Positions 54,965 to 63,369 of a DNA stretch of 64,000 bases are shown one piece after another (the stretch's first letter is position 1; every line of letters begins with the position of its first letter). The position numbers and the translations under genes are program-made. This DNA comes from CAVSRC01 sp963732845. Its GTDB lineage: Bacteria > Pseudomonadota > Alphaproteobacteria > Rhizobiales > Kaistiaceae. Where the stretch lies: positions 1-64,000 of the forward strand of contig CAVTBE010000020.1 of NCBI GenBank assembly GCA_963732845.1, written 5' to 3'. The notes below the pieces were generated by a model. It worked only from the letters and a program-made list of their open reading frames with translations. It did no database searches and was not told the DNA's origin.

Positions 54965-55060
54965 GCGAGAACCACCCCACCCCCCGGCCTTCGGCCGGTC
55001 CCCCCTCCCCGGTCCGGGGAGGGATGGCGGGCTCCCGATCGCTCGGCCACGGTCTCCGCC
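54965..55060. repeat. GC palindromic intergenic element
   Basis: Two adjacent hairpins (ccccggccttcggccggtccc and ctccccggtccggggagg) lie between the biuH-like gene and the ABC ATPase. The same pair of hairpins with a changed loop occurs near 44215-44260 (ccggccggctttgccggcc, ctccccgctttgggggagg). It is a short dispersed element without coding capacity. Confidence 0.5.
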
Positions 55061-55075
55061 TGCCGGGGAGTTGCC

Positions 55076-56635
55076 ATGAGCACCGCACTCGACATGACAG
55101 TGCAAGCCCCCGCTGCCAAGACCCATCGCGCGATCAGCCTCGAAACCGTCGGCATGACCAAGATCTTCGGGTCGCTGACGGCGCTCGACGACGTGTCGAT
55201 CAAGGTGCAGGCGGGCACCGTGCACGCGCTGCTCGGCGAGAACGGCGCCGGCAAGTCGACGCTGGTCAAGTGCATCATGGGTTTCTACCAACCGACGCGC
55301 GGCCAGGTGATGATCGACGGCCACGAGGTCGAGATCCACAATCCGCGGGTGGCGCATGCCCATGGCATCGGCATGGTCTATCAGCAGTTCACGCTGGTGC
55401 CCTCGCTGACCGCCGCCGAGAACCTGGTGATCAGCCGGGCCCATCCGCCGGCGGTGATCCACTGGCGCGACGAGATGCCGGCGCTGGAGGCGTTCCTCGA
55501 CCGCATGCCGTTCAAGGTGCCGCTCAATGTGCCGGTGCTCGGCCTGTCGGCGGGCGAGAAGCAGAAGCTCGAAATCCTCAAGCAGCTCTATCTCGACCAG
55601 CATTTCCTCATCCTTGACGAGCCGACCTCGGTGCTGACCCCGGGCGAGGCCGACGAGGTGCTGGGCCTGCTGCGCGGCATGGCGAGGGCCGGCGACCTCA
55701 CCATCCTGATGATCAGCCACAAGTTCCGCGAGGTGACCGCCTTCGCCGACGAGGTCTCGGTGCTGCGCCACGGCCGGCTGGTCGGCGCCGGCAAGGTCGC
55801 CGATCTCGGCGTCGACGACATGAGCCGCATGATGATCGGCGACACCAAGATCCGCGAGCGCGCCGAGCGCCAGCCGATGGCGGATGATCCGCAGGTCGTG
55901 CTGGAGATCGCCGGTCTGTTCGCCGATGACGATCAGGGCCTGCCGGCGGTCGAAGCGGTGAACCTCAAGGTGCATGCCGGTGAGATCGTCGGCATTGCCG
56001 GGGTATCGGGCAACGGCCAGTCGGAACTGGTCGAAGTGCTCTCCGGCCAGCGCGAGGAGACCACCGGACGCATCTTCGTGCGTGGGGCACCCTTCGAGCC
56101 GACGCGCGGCGCCATGGACCGCTTCAAAGTGTTCAGCCTGCAGGAGGAACCCCTGCGCAACGCGGCCGTGCGGCGCATGACGGTGGCCGAGAACATCTCC
56201 TTCCGCACCTTCGACAAGCCGCCGATCACCTCGCTCGGCTGGTGGCTGTCGCCGGGGCCGATGCGGAGCCGAGCGCGTGAGCTGATCGCGGCCTATCGGG
56301 TGAAGACGCCGTCGACCGAGGAGTTCATGGAGAACCTGTCGGGCGGCAACGTGCAGCGCGCGGTGCTGGCGCGCGAGCTGTCGAGCCCGGTGGAGGTGCT
56401 GATCGTCGCCAATCCCTGCTTCGGTCTCGACTTCGCCTCGGTCGCCGAAATCCGCTCGCAGATCATGGAGCAGCGCAATCGCGGCGCCGCGGTACTGCTG
56501 GTGTCGGAGGACCTCGACGAGATCCTCGAACTGGCCGACCGTATCGCGGTGATGTCCGGCGGCAGGATCGACTACGTGGTGCCGGCGGCCGACGCCGACC
56601 GCACCTCGATCGGCCGCGCCATGGCGGGGCATTAG
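55076..56635 (+). CDS. BMP-type ABC transporter double ATPase
   Basis: The 519-residue protein carries two ATPase domains, as in sugar and nucleoside importers. The first (about 20-260) has Walker A LGENGAGKST, signature LSAGEKQKLEILKQL and Walker B FLILDEPTSVLTP. The second (about 275-510) has the degenerate Walker A GVSGNGQSELVE, signature LSGGNVQRAVLAREL and VLIVANPCFGLD, where the acidic Walker B residue is replaced. This asymmetry is normal for the family. It completes the importer of genes 50972-54223, with the BiuH-like gene inserted between permeases and ATPase. A ~110-base palindromic intergenic stretch precedes it. Confidence 0.93.
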   Translation: MSTALDMTVQAPAAKTHRAISLETVGMTKIFGSLTALDDVSIKVQAGTVHALLGENGAGKSTLVKCIMGFYQPTRGQVMIDGHEVEIHNPRVAHAHGIGMVYQQFTLVPSLTAAENLVISRAHPPAVIHWRDEMPALEAFLDRMPFKVPLNVPVLGLSAGEKQKLEILKQLYLDQHFLILDEPTSVLTPGEADEVLGLLRGMARAGDLTILMISHKFREVTAFADEVSVLRHGRLVGAGKVADLGVDDMSRMMIGDTKIRERAERQPMADDPQVVLEIAGLFADDDQGLPAVEAVNLKVHAGEIVGIAGVSGNGQSELVEVLSGQREETTGRIFVRGAPFEPTRGAMDRFKVFSLQEEPLRNAAVRRMTVAENISFRTFDKPPITSLGWWLSPGPMRSRARELIAAYRVKTPSTEEFMENLSGGNVQRAVLARELSSPVEVLIVANPCFGLDFASVAEIRSQIMEQRNRGAAVLLVSEDLDEILELADRIAVMSGGRIDYVVPAADADRTSIGRAMAGH

Positions 56636-56699
56636 AGATGGGCATGAGTTCGCGACGCGCTTTCCTCCACTGAAGGCAGAATCGCGTGCGGCGAGGCCC

Positions 56700-56864
56700 T
56701 CCTGCCCCCTGAGGGGGAGAACAGCGAAGCACGGCTCGCGTGAGCGAGACGTTAGCGCAGCTAAGGGGGGGTCGGGGCACGGCTTGACCCGTCACCCCCC
56801 GCTCGTCGCCAACGATTTCCGCCTTCGGCGAAAATCGGCCCTGTTCTCCCCCTCAAGGGGGGGA
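56700..56864. repeat. MITE-like element, copy 2
   Basis: A 165-base element with inverted ends (56700-56720 and 56845-56864). Over most of its length it is nearly identical to the copy at 57827-58001, sharing gggagaacagcgaagc, ggctcgcgtgagcgagacg, ttagcg(c/g)agctaag and ccaacgatttccgccttcgg. It precedes the second cysteine hydrolase gene. No transposase is present, so it would depend on one elsewhere. Confidence 0.75.
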
Positions 56865-56908
56865 TGGGCGCGTCGCATCGCCTCAACCATCAGCTATCGA
56901 GCTCGGCC

Positions 56909-57586
56909 ATGATCACTGTCGCCGCACAACCCTTCGCCTATGAGTTCCCGCCCGACAAGGTGGCGCTCATCGTCATCGACATGCAGCGCGATTTCATCGA
57001 GGAAGGCGGCTTCGGCGAGACGCTGGGCAATGACGTGACGCTGTTGCAGGCGATCGTTCCAACGGTGGAGAAGCTGATCGGGCTTTTCCGCCGCGAGGGC
57101 TGGCTTGTGGTCCACACCCGCGAGGGCCACAAGCCGGACCTCTCCGACTGCCCGAAGGCGAAGCGCGAGCGCGGCAACCCGAGCTTGAGGATCGGCGATA
57201 CGGGACCGATGGGCCGCATCCTCATCCATGGCGAGGACGGCCACGACATCATCCCGTCGCTGAAGCCCATCGATGGCGAACTGCTGATCGACAAGCCGGG
57301 CAAGGGGTCGTTCTACGCCACGCCGCTCGGCGACGAGCTTGGCAGGCGCGGCATCAGCCATCTGGTCTTTGCCGGCGTGACCACCGAAGTCTGCGTGCAG
57401 ACGACCATGCGCGAGGCCAACGACCGCGGCTATGCGTGCCTGCTGATCGAGGATGCCACCGAGAGCTATTTCCCCGAATTCAAGGCGGCGACGCTGGCCA
57501 TGATCCGGGCGCAGGGCGGCATCGTCGGCTGGACGGCGCCGCTGGCGGCACTGGAACAGGCGGTCGCCGCGGAGGCGGCGGCATGA
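56909..57586 (+). CDS. Second isochorismatase-superfamily cysteine hydrolase
   Basis: The 225-residue protein is a paralogue of the BiuH-like enzyme, with the triad Asp in ALIVIDMQRDFIE, Lys in LIDKPGKGSFYAT and Cys in GVTTEVCVQTTMREAND. HTREGHKPDLSDCPKAKRER replaces the BiuH ANKRWR signature, and the GGYVDSMGYD segment becomes GGFGETLGND, so the substrate pocket differs. It likely hydrolyses a related ureide or amide (RutB, oxamate or N-carbamoyl type). The DUF4089/AtzG-like gene overlaps its stop (ATGA). The pair is bracketed by two near-identical MITE-like repeats. Confidence 0.88.
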   Translation: MITVAAQPFAYEFPPDKVALIVIDMQRDFIEEGGFGETLGNDVTLLQAIVPTVEKLIGLFRREGWLVVHTREGHKPDLSDCPKAKRERGNPSLRIGDTGPMGRILIHGEDGHDIIPSLKPIDGELLIDKPGKGSFYATPLGDELGRRGISHLVFAGVTTEVCVQTTMREANDRGYACLLIEDATESYFPEFKAATLAMIRAQGGIVGWTAPLAALEQAVAAEAAA

Positions 57587-57767
57587 GCCCGCCGTTCGAC
57601 GCCGAGAAGCACGTCCGCCATATGGCCGAGGTGATGGAGATCGAAATCGCGGCCGAATGGATGCCGACGGTGGTCGCCAACATGACGGCGACGGGGCGAT
57701 CGCCGAGCTGGTGCTCTCCTTCCCGCTCGAAGACCACACCGAGCCGGCGCCGGTGTTCGAGGCATGA
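57583..57767 (+). pseudogene. atzG: DUF4089 / AtzG-like small subunit, one-base frameshift
   Basis: AtzG is the small partner that stabilises the amidase AtzE in 1-carboxybiuret hydrolase; HpxY-type proteins are similar. The start MSPPFDAEKHVRHMAEVMEI and AAEWMPTVVANMTAT is in the first frame. After a run of four G at 57693-57696 the frame changes to AIAELVLSFPLEDHTEPAPV and a stop at 57765-57767. One more G in the run restores the typical DUF4089 pattern (VxANLxxxAxxAxxVLxFPLxDExEPAPVF). The repaired product is about 61 residues. The frame is coupled to the hydrolase by a four-base overlap. Confidence 0.75.
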
Positions 57768-57826
57768 TGAGCGGTTCAGCATTCTGTCGGCACGCGGATG
57801 GGCGACACGACGCCACTTGCTCCTCA

Positions 57827-58001
57827 TCTCCCCCCTTGAGGGGGAGAACAGCGAAGCTTACGGCTCGCGTGAGCGAGACGTTAGCGGAGCTAAGAGGGGG
57901 GTCGAGGCACCGCCTCGTCATTCACCCCCCTCTGAGCTTCGCCAACGATTTCCGCCTTCGGCGAAAATCGGGCTCCGCTATCTCCCCCTCAAGGGGGGAG
58001 A
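57827..58001. repeat. MITE-like element, copy 3, perfect 21-bp terminal inverted repeats
   Basis: The outer 21 bases at each end (57827-57847 and 57981-58001) are exact reverse complements, based on ctccccccttgagggggag. The inner 133 bases contain smaller palindromes (ggctcgcgtgagcgagacg, gatttccgccttcggcgaaaatc). At 175 bases, non-coding and with matching copies at 56700 and 45721, it fits a miniature inverted-repeat element. No clear target duplication is seen. It separates atzG-like from atzE-like genes that are normally adjacent. Confidence 0.8.
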
Positions 58002-58034
58002 TAGGGCCGTACCAACGCGGCGAGTCGCAAACGC

Positions 58035-59444
58035 ATGACCGCCGACATCCACCTCAGACCGCGCACGAGATCGCGGCGGCGGTGAACGCGCGCAGCGTAT
58101 CGGCGCGCGCCGTGACCGAGGCGGCGATCGCCCGTATCGAGGCGACCAACGGCGGCTCGGCGCCTTCACCGACCCGACCTTCGACGCGGGCGCTGGCCGA
58201 AGCCGATGCGGTGGATGCGGCGATCGCGGCGGGCAAGGCGCTGCCGCTCGCCGGCGTGCCCTATGCGGTCAAGAACCTCTTCGACATCGAAGGCGTGACG
58301 ACGCGCGCCGGCTCGAAGATCAATCGCGACAACCCGCCGGCGACGGCCGACGCCTTCCTGATCGAGCGCATGAAGGCGGCCGGCGCGGTGCTGCTGGGCG
58401 GGCTCAACATGGGCGAATACGCCTATGACTTCACCGGTGAGAACGCCCATGACGGCGCCTCGCTCAACCCGCACGATCCGACCCGCATGTCGGGCGGCTC
58501 GTCGGGCGGCTCGGGCACGGCGGTGGCGGCCGGCATGGTGGCGGCCTCGCTCGGCTCCGACACCAACGGCTCGATCCGCGTGCCCTCCTCCTTCTGCGGG
58601 CTGTTCGGCCTCAAGCCGACCTTCGGCCGGCTGTCGCGGGCGGGCAGCTTTCCCTTCTGCGCCAGCCTCGATCATCTCGGACCGATGGCGCGCTCGGCGC
58701 TCGACCTGGCGCTCCTCTTCGATGCGCTGCAGGCGCGACGACCCGGCCGACCCGGCACAGGTGAAGCGGCCGTTCGTCGACGCCACCGCCGAAATCGACA
58801 AGGGCATCGACGGTCTCCGGATCGCGGTTGCCGGCGGCTATTTCCGCGAGCGCGGCGAGCCGCAAGCTTTCGCCGCGGTGGACGCGGTCGCCGCGGCGCT
58901 CGGCGCCACGCGCACGGTCGAGATCCCGGAAGCGGCGCGGGCGCGCGCCGCCGCCTATCTCATCACCACGGCCGAATCCTCGGCGCTCCATCTCGACCGC
59001 CTCCGCACGCGCGCCGCCGACTACGATCCGGACGTGCGCGACCGGCTGATCTCCGGCGCCATGGTGCCGGCGGCCTGGGTGATCCAGGCGCAGCGCTTCC
59101 GCGCCTGGTTCCGCGAGGCGATGCGCGAGGTGTTCGAGCGAGGTCGACATCATCCTCGCGCCGGCGACGCCGTTTCCACGCGCTGAAATCCGGCACCAAG
59201 ACGGTGACGCTCGGCGGGGTCGACCATGCCGGCGCGACCGAATATCGGCATCTTCACGCAGCCGATCAGCTTCATCGGCCTGCCGGTGGTGGCGGTGCCG
59301 GTGTGGCTCGACGGCGCCGATCTGCCGATCGGCGTGCAGGTGATCGCGCCGGCCTGGCGCGAGGATCTGGCGCTGCGCGTCGCGCGCCATCTGGAGCTTT
59401 CCGGCGCGGCGCAGGCGCCGGTCGCCAAGGGACTTTCTGCATGA
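58035..59444 (+). pseudogene. atzE: AtzE-like amidase (1-carboxybiuret hydrolase type), about seven single-base indels
   Basis: AtzE is an amidase-signature enzyme that with AtzG hydrolyses 1-carboxybiuret; HpxX is a relative. Conserved blocks are easy to read: PLAGVPYAVKNLFDIEG with the catalytic Lys, TRAGSKINRDNPPATADAFL, MGEYAYDFTGENAHDG, RMSGGSSGGSGTAVAAG with the Ser pair, SLGSDTNGSIRVPSSFCG and FGRLSRAGSFPFCASLDHLG. Later come RIAVAGGYFRERGEP and NIGIFTQPISFIGLPVVAVP. Frame changes occur near 58052, 58152, 58186, 58739, 59141, 59172 and 59224; the second and third cancel and scramble about 11 residues. Every one can be mended by one base to family sequence. About 470 residues when repaired. 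Either a poor-quality patch or real decay. Confidence 0.8.
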
Positions 59445-60209
59445 GCGAGACGGACGACAAGGCGCGCTGGGCCGGGCGCAACGGCGACAAGGACAGGCTG
59501 CGCGAGCGCGATCTGGGGCAGGCTGGAAGAGACCGCCGTCAATGTCGGCCCGGTGTGGAGCCGCATCCCCAATTTCGCCGGCGCCGACCTCGCCGCCTGG
59601 AACCTGGCGCAGACGGCGGAATGGAAGGCGGCGCGGGTGGTGAAGTGCAATCCCGACCCGCCGCAGATCCCGGTGCGGCTGCGCGCCCTGCACGAAGGCA
59701 AGATCGTCTATGCGCCGGTGCCCGAGCTGACCCAGGGATTTCCCTTCGTGCGGCTCGACCCGGAAAAGCTGCGGGCGAAAGGCGTCGAGTTCGAGACGGC
59801 GGCGCCGAGCGGCGGCTTCCTCGCCCATGGCGATCCGGTCGAATTCGAGGAGATGGAGATGCTCGATTTCGTCGTGGTCGGCTGCGTGGCGGTGACGCGC
59901 TCCGGCGGGCGCACCGGCAAGGGCGGCGGCTTCGCCGATCTGGAACTCGGCATCTTCCGCGAGCTCGGCAAGCTCACGCGAGACACGGTGATCGCCACGA
60001 CGGTGCATTCCAGCCAGGTGGTGGACGACGCGCGGCTGCCGATGATGGGGCACGATTCGGCGCTGAACTACATCGCCACCGAGAAGGAGCTGATCGACAC
60101 GCGCACGCCCTTTTCGCAGCCGGCGGGCGTCGACTGGGACCGCGTGCAGCCCGACCAGTACGAGAACATTCCGTTCCTCAAGGAGCTGCGCGCGCGGCTG
60201 GAACGATAG
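59441..60209 (+). CDS. 5-formyltetrahydrofolate cyclo-ligase-like protein, N-terminal frameshift
   Basis: The sequence matches the MTHFS-like branch: SRIPNFAGADLAAWNLAQ, WKAARVVKCNPDPPQIPVRL, VYAPVPELTQGFPFVRLDPE, GCVAVTRSGGRTGKGGGFAD and DLELGIFRELGKL. The glycine-rich GxxGKGGGFADLE is the nucleotide/folate loop. The start at 59441 (MSETDDKARWAGRNGDK) overlaps the amidase stop, and one extra G near 59510 puts IWGRLEETAVNVG in another frame; removing it gives a continuous ~255-residue protein. True 5-FCL enzymes convert 5-formyl-THF to methenyl-THF with ATP. What it does inside an amide-degrading cluster is unclear; it may act on a similar N-formyl/N-carboxy substrate. Confidence 0.75.
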
Positions 60210-60231
60210 GGAGTGGCACGGCTTTGCCCCA

Positions 60232-60325
60232 CGCTCCGTTCATGCCCGGCGCCGACCGGGCATCCAGGCGTGATTCACCGCCCGGCGAGTCCGGCCTGGG
60301 TTCCCGCCTGCGCGGGAACGAACGG
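60232..60325 (+). repeat. Mosaic palindromic intergenic element, copy 2
   Basis: It contains cgttcatgcccg, a hairpin closing cgggcatccagg, a ~25-base spacer, cctgggttcccgcc, a tgcg loop and gcgggaacgaacgg. The same outer modules occur at 43618-43735. It lies in the 160-base gap between the 5-FCL-like gene and the convergent amidohydrolase, and may also help both transcripts to end. Confidence 0.65.
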
Positions 60326-60369
60326 AAATCCGGCAGGCGCGTGCGCGCGATAGCCGAACGAGGCAAACG

Positions 60370-61932
60370 TCAACCCCATTCGGCGAGGAAGGGAGCGCGG
60401 GTGTGGCGGAAGCCGCGCTGACAGCCGCAGGGGAGCCGCACCGGCGCGGTCGAGGCCGGCACGTCGGTGAGGCCGGTTCGCAGCTGCATGTCGCGCCAGT
60501 AGGGCTCGAAGCGCCGGACCGCCTCTTCCATGGCGGGCACGTGGTCGCGCAGGTAGCGCTCGGCCTCCTCGCGCATCTCGGCCTTGATCGCCGTTTCGTC
60601 GATCATCGTCAGCGCGCGCTCGCGCATGACCACCTGGCCATCGACCAGGACCGTGCGCACAGCCTCCGAGTTGACGGCATAGGTGAGCTGGGCGACGGCA
60701 TCCTTGAGCGGGATGAAGCCGTAATCACTGCGATCGTAGAGCACGAGGTCGGCCTTGCGGCCTATATCGAGGACGCCGATCTCGTCCTGGAGCAAGGTGG
60801 AGCGGGCGCCGCCCATGGTCGCCATGCGGAAGGCGTCCTCCGCCGTCGGCCAGGTGGCGTAGTCCATTTCACCGACGCGGTGGACGACCGCCGCGAGGCT
60901 GAGCGAGCGCAGCATGTCGGCGCGGTCCGAGGTGCAGGTGCCGTCGGTGCCGAGCGCCACCGGAATACCGCGCTTCAGCATGTCCGGCACGCGGGCGACG
61001 CCGGCGCCGAGCTTGAGGTTCGACAGCGGATTGTGGGTGATGCAGGACCCCTTCTCGGCGACCAGATCGAGCTCGCGGTCGGTCAGCCAGATGGCATGGT
61101 TGAGGGTGAAGTTCGGCGTCAACACGCCGATGTCGGCAAGGTGCTCGACGATCGGTTTGCCGTAGAGCATCTCGCCCTGGACGGCGTGGACCTTGCTCTC
61201 CAGCGTGTGGGTGTGGACCGGGATGTTGCGGGCGAGCGAAATCTCGGTCGCCGCCTGCATCAGCCGGTCGGAGCACCATTGCGGCCCGAGCGGCCCGAGG
61301 ATGACGCGGATGCGCCCGTCGCCGGCATTGTTCCAGCGGGCGTAGTGGCGCTCGAAGAAGGCAAGGTGCTCCCGCCAGGGCTTCGCCTTCAGCGTCGCCA
61401 GCTCGGCGCGCAGATCCGGCGCCAGCATGGTATCGGCCCAGGGCAGCGGATCGACCATGTCGCGGTCGCTCATCGAGGTGGTGATGGCGGCGCGCAGGCC
61501 GATGTCGCGGTAGGCGGCGGCGGAACCGTCGAAGGCTTCCGGCTCGGCGAGGCGGTTGATGAGGTCGTCCTGTACCGTGGTGACGCCGGAGCGGATGCTC
61601 TCGACGGCGAGCAGCATGGTGCGCAGGTAGTGGACGCGCTCGGGCAGAGGCTGGATGGCGAAGGGCGGGTATTTGTGCAGCAGCCAGACTTCCAGCGGCA
61701 GGGCGTCGTAGAAGCCCTGTTCGAAGCTTTCGTTGGAATGGGTGTGGGCGTTGACGAAACCCGGCATGACGATGCGGTCGGAGCCGTCGATCGTCTCGGT
61801 GATGCGGCGGCCCTCGCCGACGCCCGTGCCGATGGCGGCGATATGGTCGCCTTCGATGAGAATTTCGGCAGAGGGGATCGGCTCGCGGCCGGCGCCGGGC
61901 ACGATATAGGCATTGGTGATGAGGACGGTCAT
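60370..61932 (-). CDS. Amidohydrolase family protein (TRZ/ATZ type deaminase/hydrolase)
   Basis: The 520-residue cytoplasmic protein has the mononuclear amidohydrolase metal site: H63/H65 in FVNAHTHSNES, H240/H242 in IPVHTHTLESKVHA, H279 in TLNHAIWL, a further His in GSCITHNPLSNLKLGAG and D330 in ALGTDGTCTSDRADML. This is the arrangement of s-triazine hydrolases/deaminases (AtzB, TrzA) and of guanine, cytosine and 8-oxoguanine deaminases. It is convergent with the amidase cluster and divergent from the AtzH-like gene, so a role in the same pathway (removal of an amino group from an N-heterocycle or ureide) is likely but unproven. The C-terminal ~30 residues are extra. The ATG at 61932 begins MTVLITNAYI. 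Confidence 0.9.
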   Translation of the reverse strand: MTVLITNAYIVPGAGREPIPSAEILIEGDHIAAIGTGVGEGRRITETIDGSDRIVMPGFVNAHTHSNESFEQGFYDALPLEVWLLHKYPPFAIQPLPERVHYLRTMLLAVESIRSGVTTVQDDLINRLAEPEAFDGSAAAYRDIGLRAAITTSMSDRDMVDPLPWADTMLAPDLRAELATLKAKPWREHLAFFERHYARWNNAGDGRIRVILGPLGPQWCSDRLMQAATEISLARNIPVHTHTLESKVHAVQGEMLYGKPIVEHLADIGVLTPNFTLNHAIWLTDRELDLVAEKGSCITHNPLSNLKLGAGVARVPDMLKRGIPVALGTDGTCTSDRADMLRSLSLAAVVHRVGEMDYATWPTAEDAFRMATMGGARSTLLQDEIGVLDIGRKADLVLYDRSDYGFIPLKDAVAQLTYAVNSEAVRTVLVDGQVVMRERALTMIDETAIKAEMREEAERYLRDHVPAMEEAVRRFEPYWRDMQLRTGLTDVPASTAPVRLPCGCQRGFRHTRAPFLAEWG

Positions 61933-62004
61933 GGACGTCTGTTCCCGAGGGAATTCGCAAGCCCGACAGAGCAAATGCCGTGCCGCGGGCAGGAGGGCTG
62001 ACCG

Positions 62005-62391
62005 GTGGAAATCGACAACCGGCACGTGAAGGCGGAGGTGGAGGCGGTTTTCGCGGAATACGAGGCGGCGCTGGTGGGGAACGACGTCAAGGCGCTCGAC
62101 CGGCTGTTCCTCAAGGCGCCGACCACCATCCGCTATGGCGGCGGCGAGAACCTCTACGGCTATGCGGCGATCGCCGCCTTCCGCGCGGCGCGCGCGCCGG
62201 CCGGCCTCGAACGGACACTGGAGAAGACGGTGATCACCACTTACGGCCGCGATTTCGCCGTCGCCTCCACCCTCTTCCGGCGCGATAGCGCGCCCGGCAA
62301 GGTCGGTCGCCAGATGCAGAGCTGGGTGCGCACGGCGGAGGGCTGGCGGGTGGCCGCCGCGCACGTCAGCATCATCGACGATCCGGGCTGA
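62005..62391 (+). CDS. atzH: AtzH/HpxZ-like protein (DUF3225, NTF2-like)
   Basis: The 128-residue protein has the NTF2-like fold and the family signature DRLFLKAPTTIRYGGGENLYG, FRAARAPAGLERTLEKTVIT, TTYGRDFAVASTLFRR, GRQMQSWVRTAEGWRVAAAHVS (given here as short blocks). AtzH is reported to deaminate 1,3-dicarboxyurea to allophanate after AtzEG in the cyanuric-acid route; HpxZ belongs to oxalurate breakdown. Its presence near AtzG/AtzE-like genes makes a three-protein AtzEGH-type module. It lies beyond the convergent amidohydrolase, which diverges from it. Its 3' end overlaps the methyltransferase by about 20 bases. Confidence 0.82.
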   Translation: MEIDNRHVKAEVEAVFAEYEAALVGNDVKALDRLFLKAPTTIRYGGGENLYGYAAIAAFRAARAPAGLERTLEKTVITTYGRDFAVASTLFRRDSAPGKVGRQMQSWVRTAEGWRVAAAHVSIIDDPG

Positions 62392-63199
62392 GATTAGGCT
62401 GACCGTGCCTTGATCGCCAAGCCCGGGCTTTCATCGGGACGCTGCCGTCGTCATCGCAGCGAAGATCAGCTTGGAGGCGCTCCTTCAACCGCTGCCGCGC
62501 CTCGGGAGCCAGGCTCAGGCAGTAACCCGGTGCTGGACCCGCGCCCAAGGTGAAGGGATGCCAGAAATCGTCAAAGTCCTTGAACCGGGTCGCGACCTCG
62601 ATGGCGATGCACAGCGCACCGGCGAGGCCGGCGGCACCTGCCAATCCCATCAGGCCGTCCGCCGTGCAGAACGGAAAGCGCCTGTCTTCGCCGAGTTCCG
62701 CCGCCGCCGGATCGAGCGCCGCAGCCGCCCGCCAGAATGCACTCATGAACTCGACGCCGCCGCCGGCATAATCCCAAACGTAGAAGCCGATCGTACCGCC
62801 CGGACGGACCACCCGCTTCATTTCGGCAAGCGCCTTCTGCCTGTCGGGAACGAAATTCAGGACGAGGCCGGAGACGACAACGTCCCGACTGGCGCTGTCC
62901 TCGCCGAGGCTCTGAGCGTCGCCGACCCGGAACGTAGCGCGCGCATCCGGCACGTTCTTGCGAGCAGCCGCCACGAAGCCCTCCGAGGGATCGATAGACA
63001 GCACGCTGGCTGGGACGCATTGGGTGAGGATGGCGGCCGACAGGGCGCCGGTGCCGCAGCCGACATCGAGCCAAGCTTGACCAGGCGGCGCGCTCAGCCA
63101 ATCCAGAAACCGGGGTGCAACACGCCTGCTCCAGCGCCCCATGTAGGCGTCATAGCTGTCGCCGGCCTGCCATGCATCGTGACGCGATGTATCATTCAT
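62372..63199 (-). CDS. Class I SAM-dependent methyltransferase
   Basis: The 275-residue protein has SAM motif I WLDVGCGTGALSAAIL (about 44-58), motif II VLSIDPSEGFV, DVVVSGLVLNFVPD (motif III) and the post-motif MKRVVRPGGTIGFYVWDYAGG. It is of the UbiE/Methyltransf_11 type. The substrate is not predictable. I chose the ATG at 63199 (MNDTSRHDAWQAGDSYDAYMGRW in two parts, typical of this subgroup); upstream in-frame codons to 63259 look unconserved. Confidence 0.88.
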   Translation of the reverse strand: MNDTSRHDAWQAGDSYDAYMGRWSRRVAPRFLDWLSAPPGQAWLDVGCGTGALSAAILTQCVPASVLSIDPSEGFVAAARKNVPDARATFRVGDAQSLGEDSASRDVVVSGLVLNFVPDRQKALAEMKRVVRPGGTIGFYVWDYAGGGVEFMSAFWRAAAALDPAAAELGEDRRFPFCTADGLMGLAGAAGLAGALCIAIEVATRFKDFDDFWHPFTLGAGPAPGYCLSLAPEARQRLKERLQADLRCDDDGSVPMKARAWRSRHGQPNLSPDRR

Positions 63200-63369
63200 T
63201 GGACACTCCAGTCGGCCCCCGAAGCACCCACGAACCCACGCTACGCGAAATCCACGCAATCACATACCGGCACGCCTTGCCGGAACCCGGCGACTTTGCC
63301 TCCGCCGGGCCAAACTGCAAGAAACGCCCTGGTCTCCCACCGAAACGCCGTGAAAGATCAGACGTGGCT

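Noticed and set aside
57827..58001. Considered a CRISPR-like or attachment-site repeat
   Set aside because: Only one pair of inverted ends, no regular spacer array, and no cas or integrase gene nearby; a MITE-like element fits better.
57764..60421. Single 885-residue plus-strand frame spanning amidase and 5-FCL-like genes
   Set aside because: It contains real amidase sequence only from about 58050 to 58735; the rest is out of frame with the conserved protein. It is a product of frameshifts, not a fusion.
60403..62001. 532-residue plus-strand frame opposite the amidohydrolase
   Set aside because: Antisense shadow; the amidohydrolase has the complete metal site.
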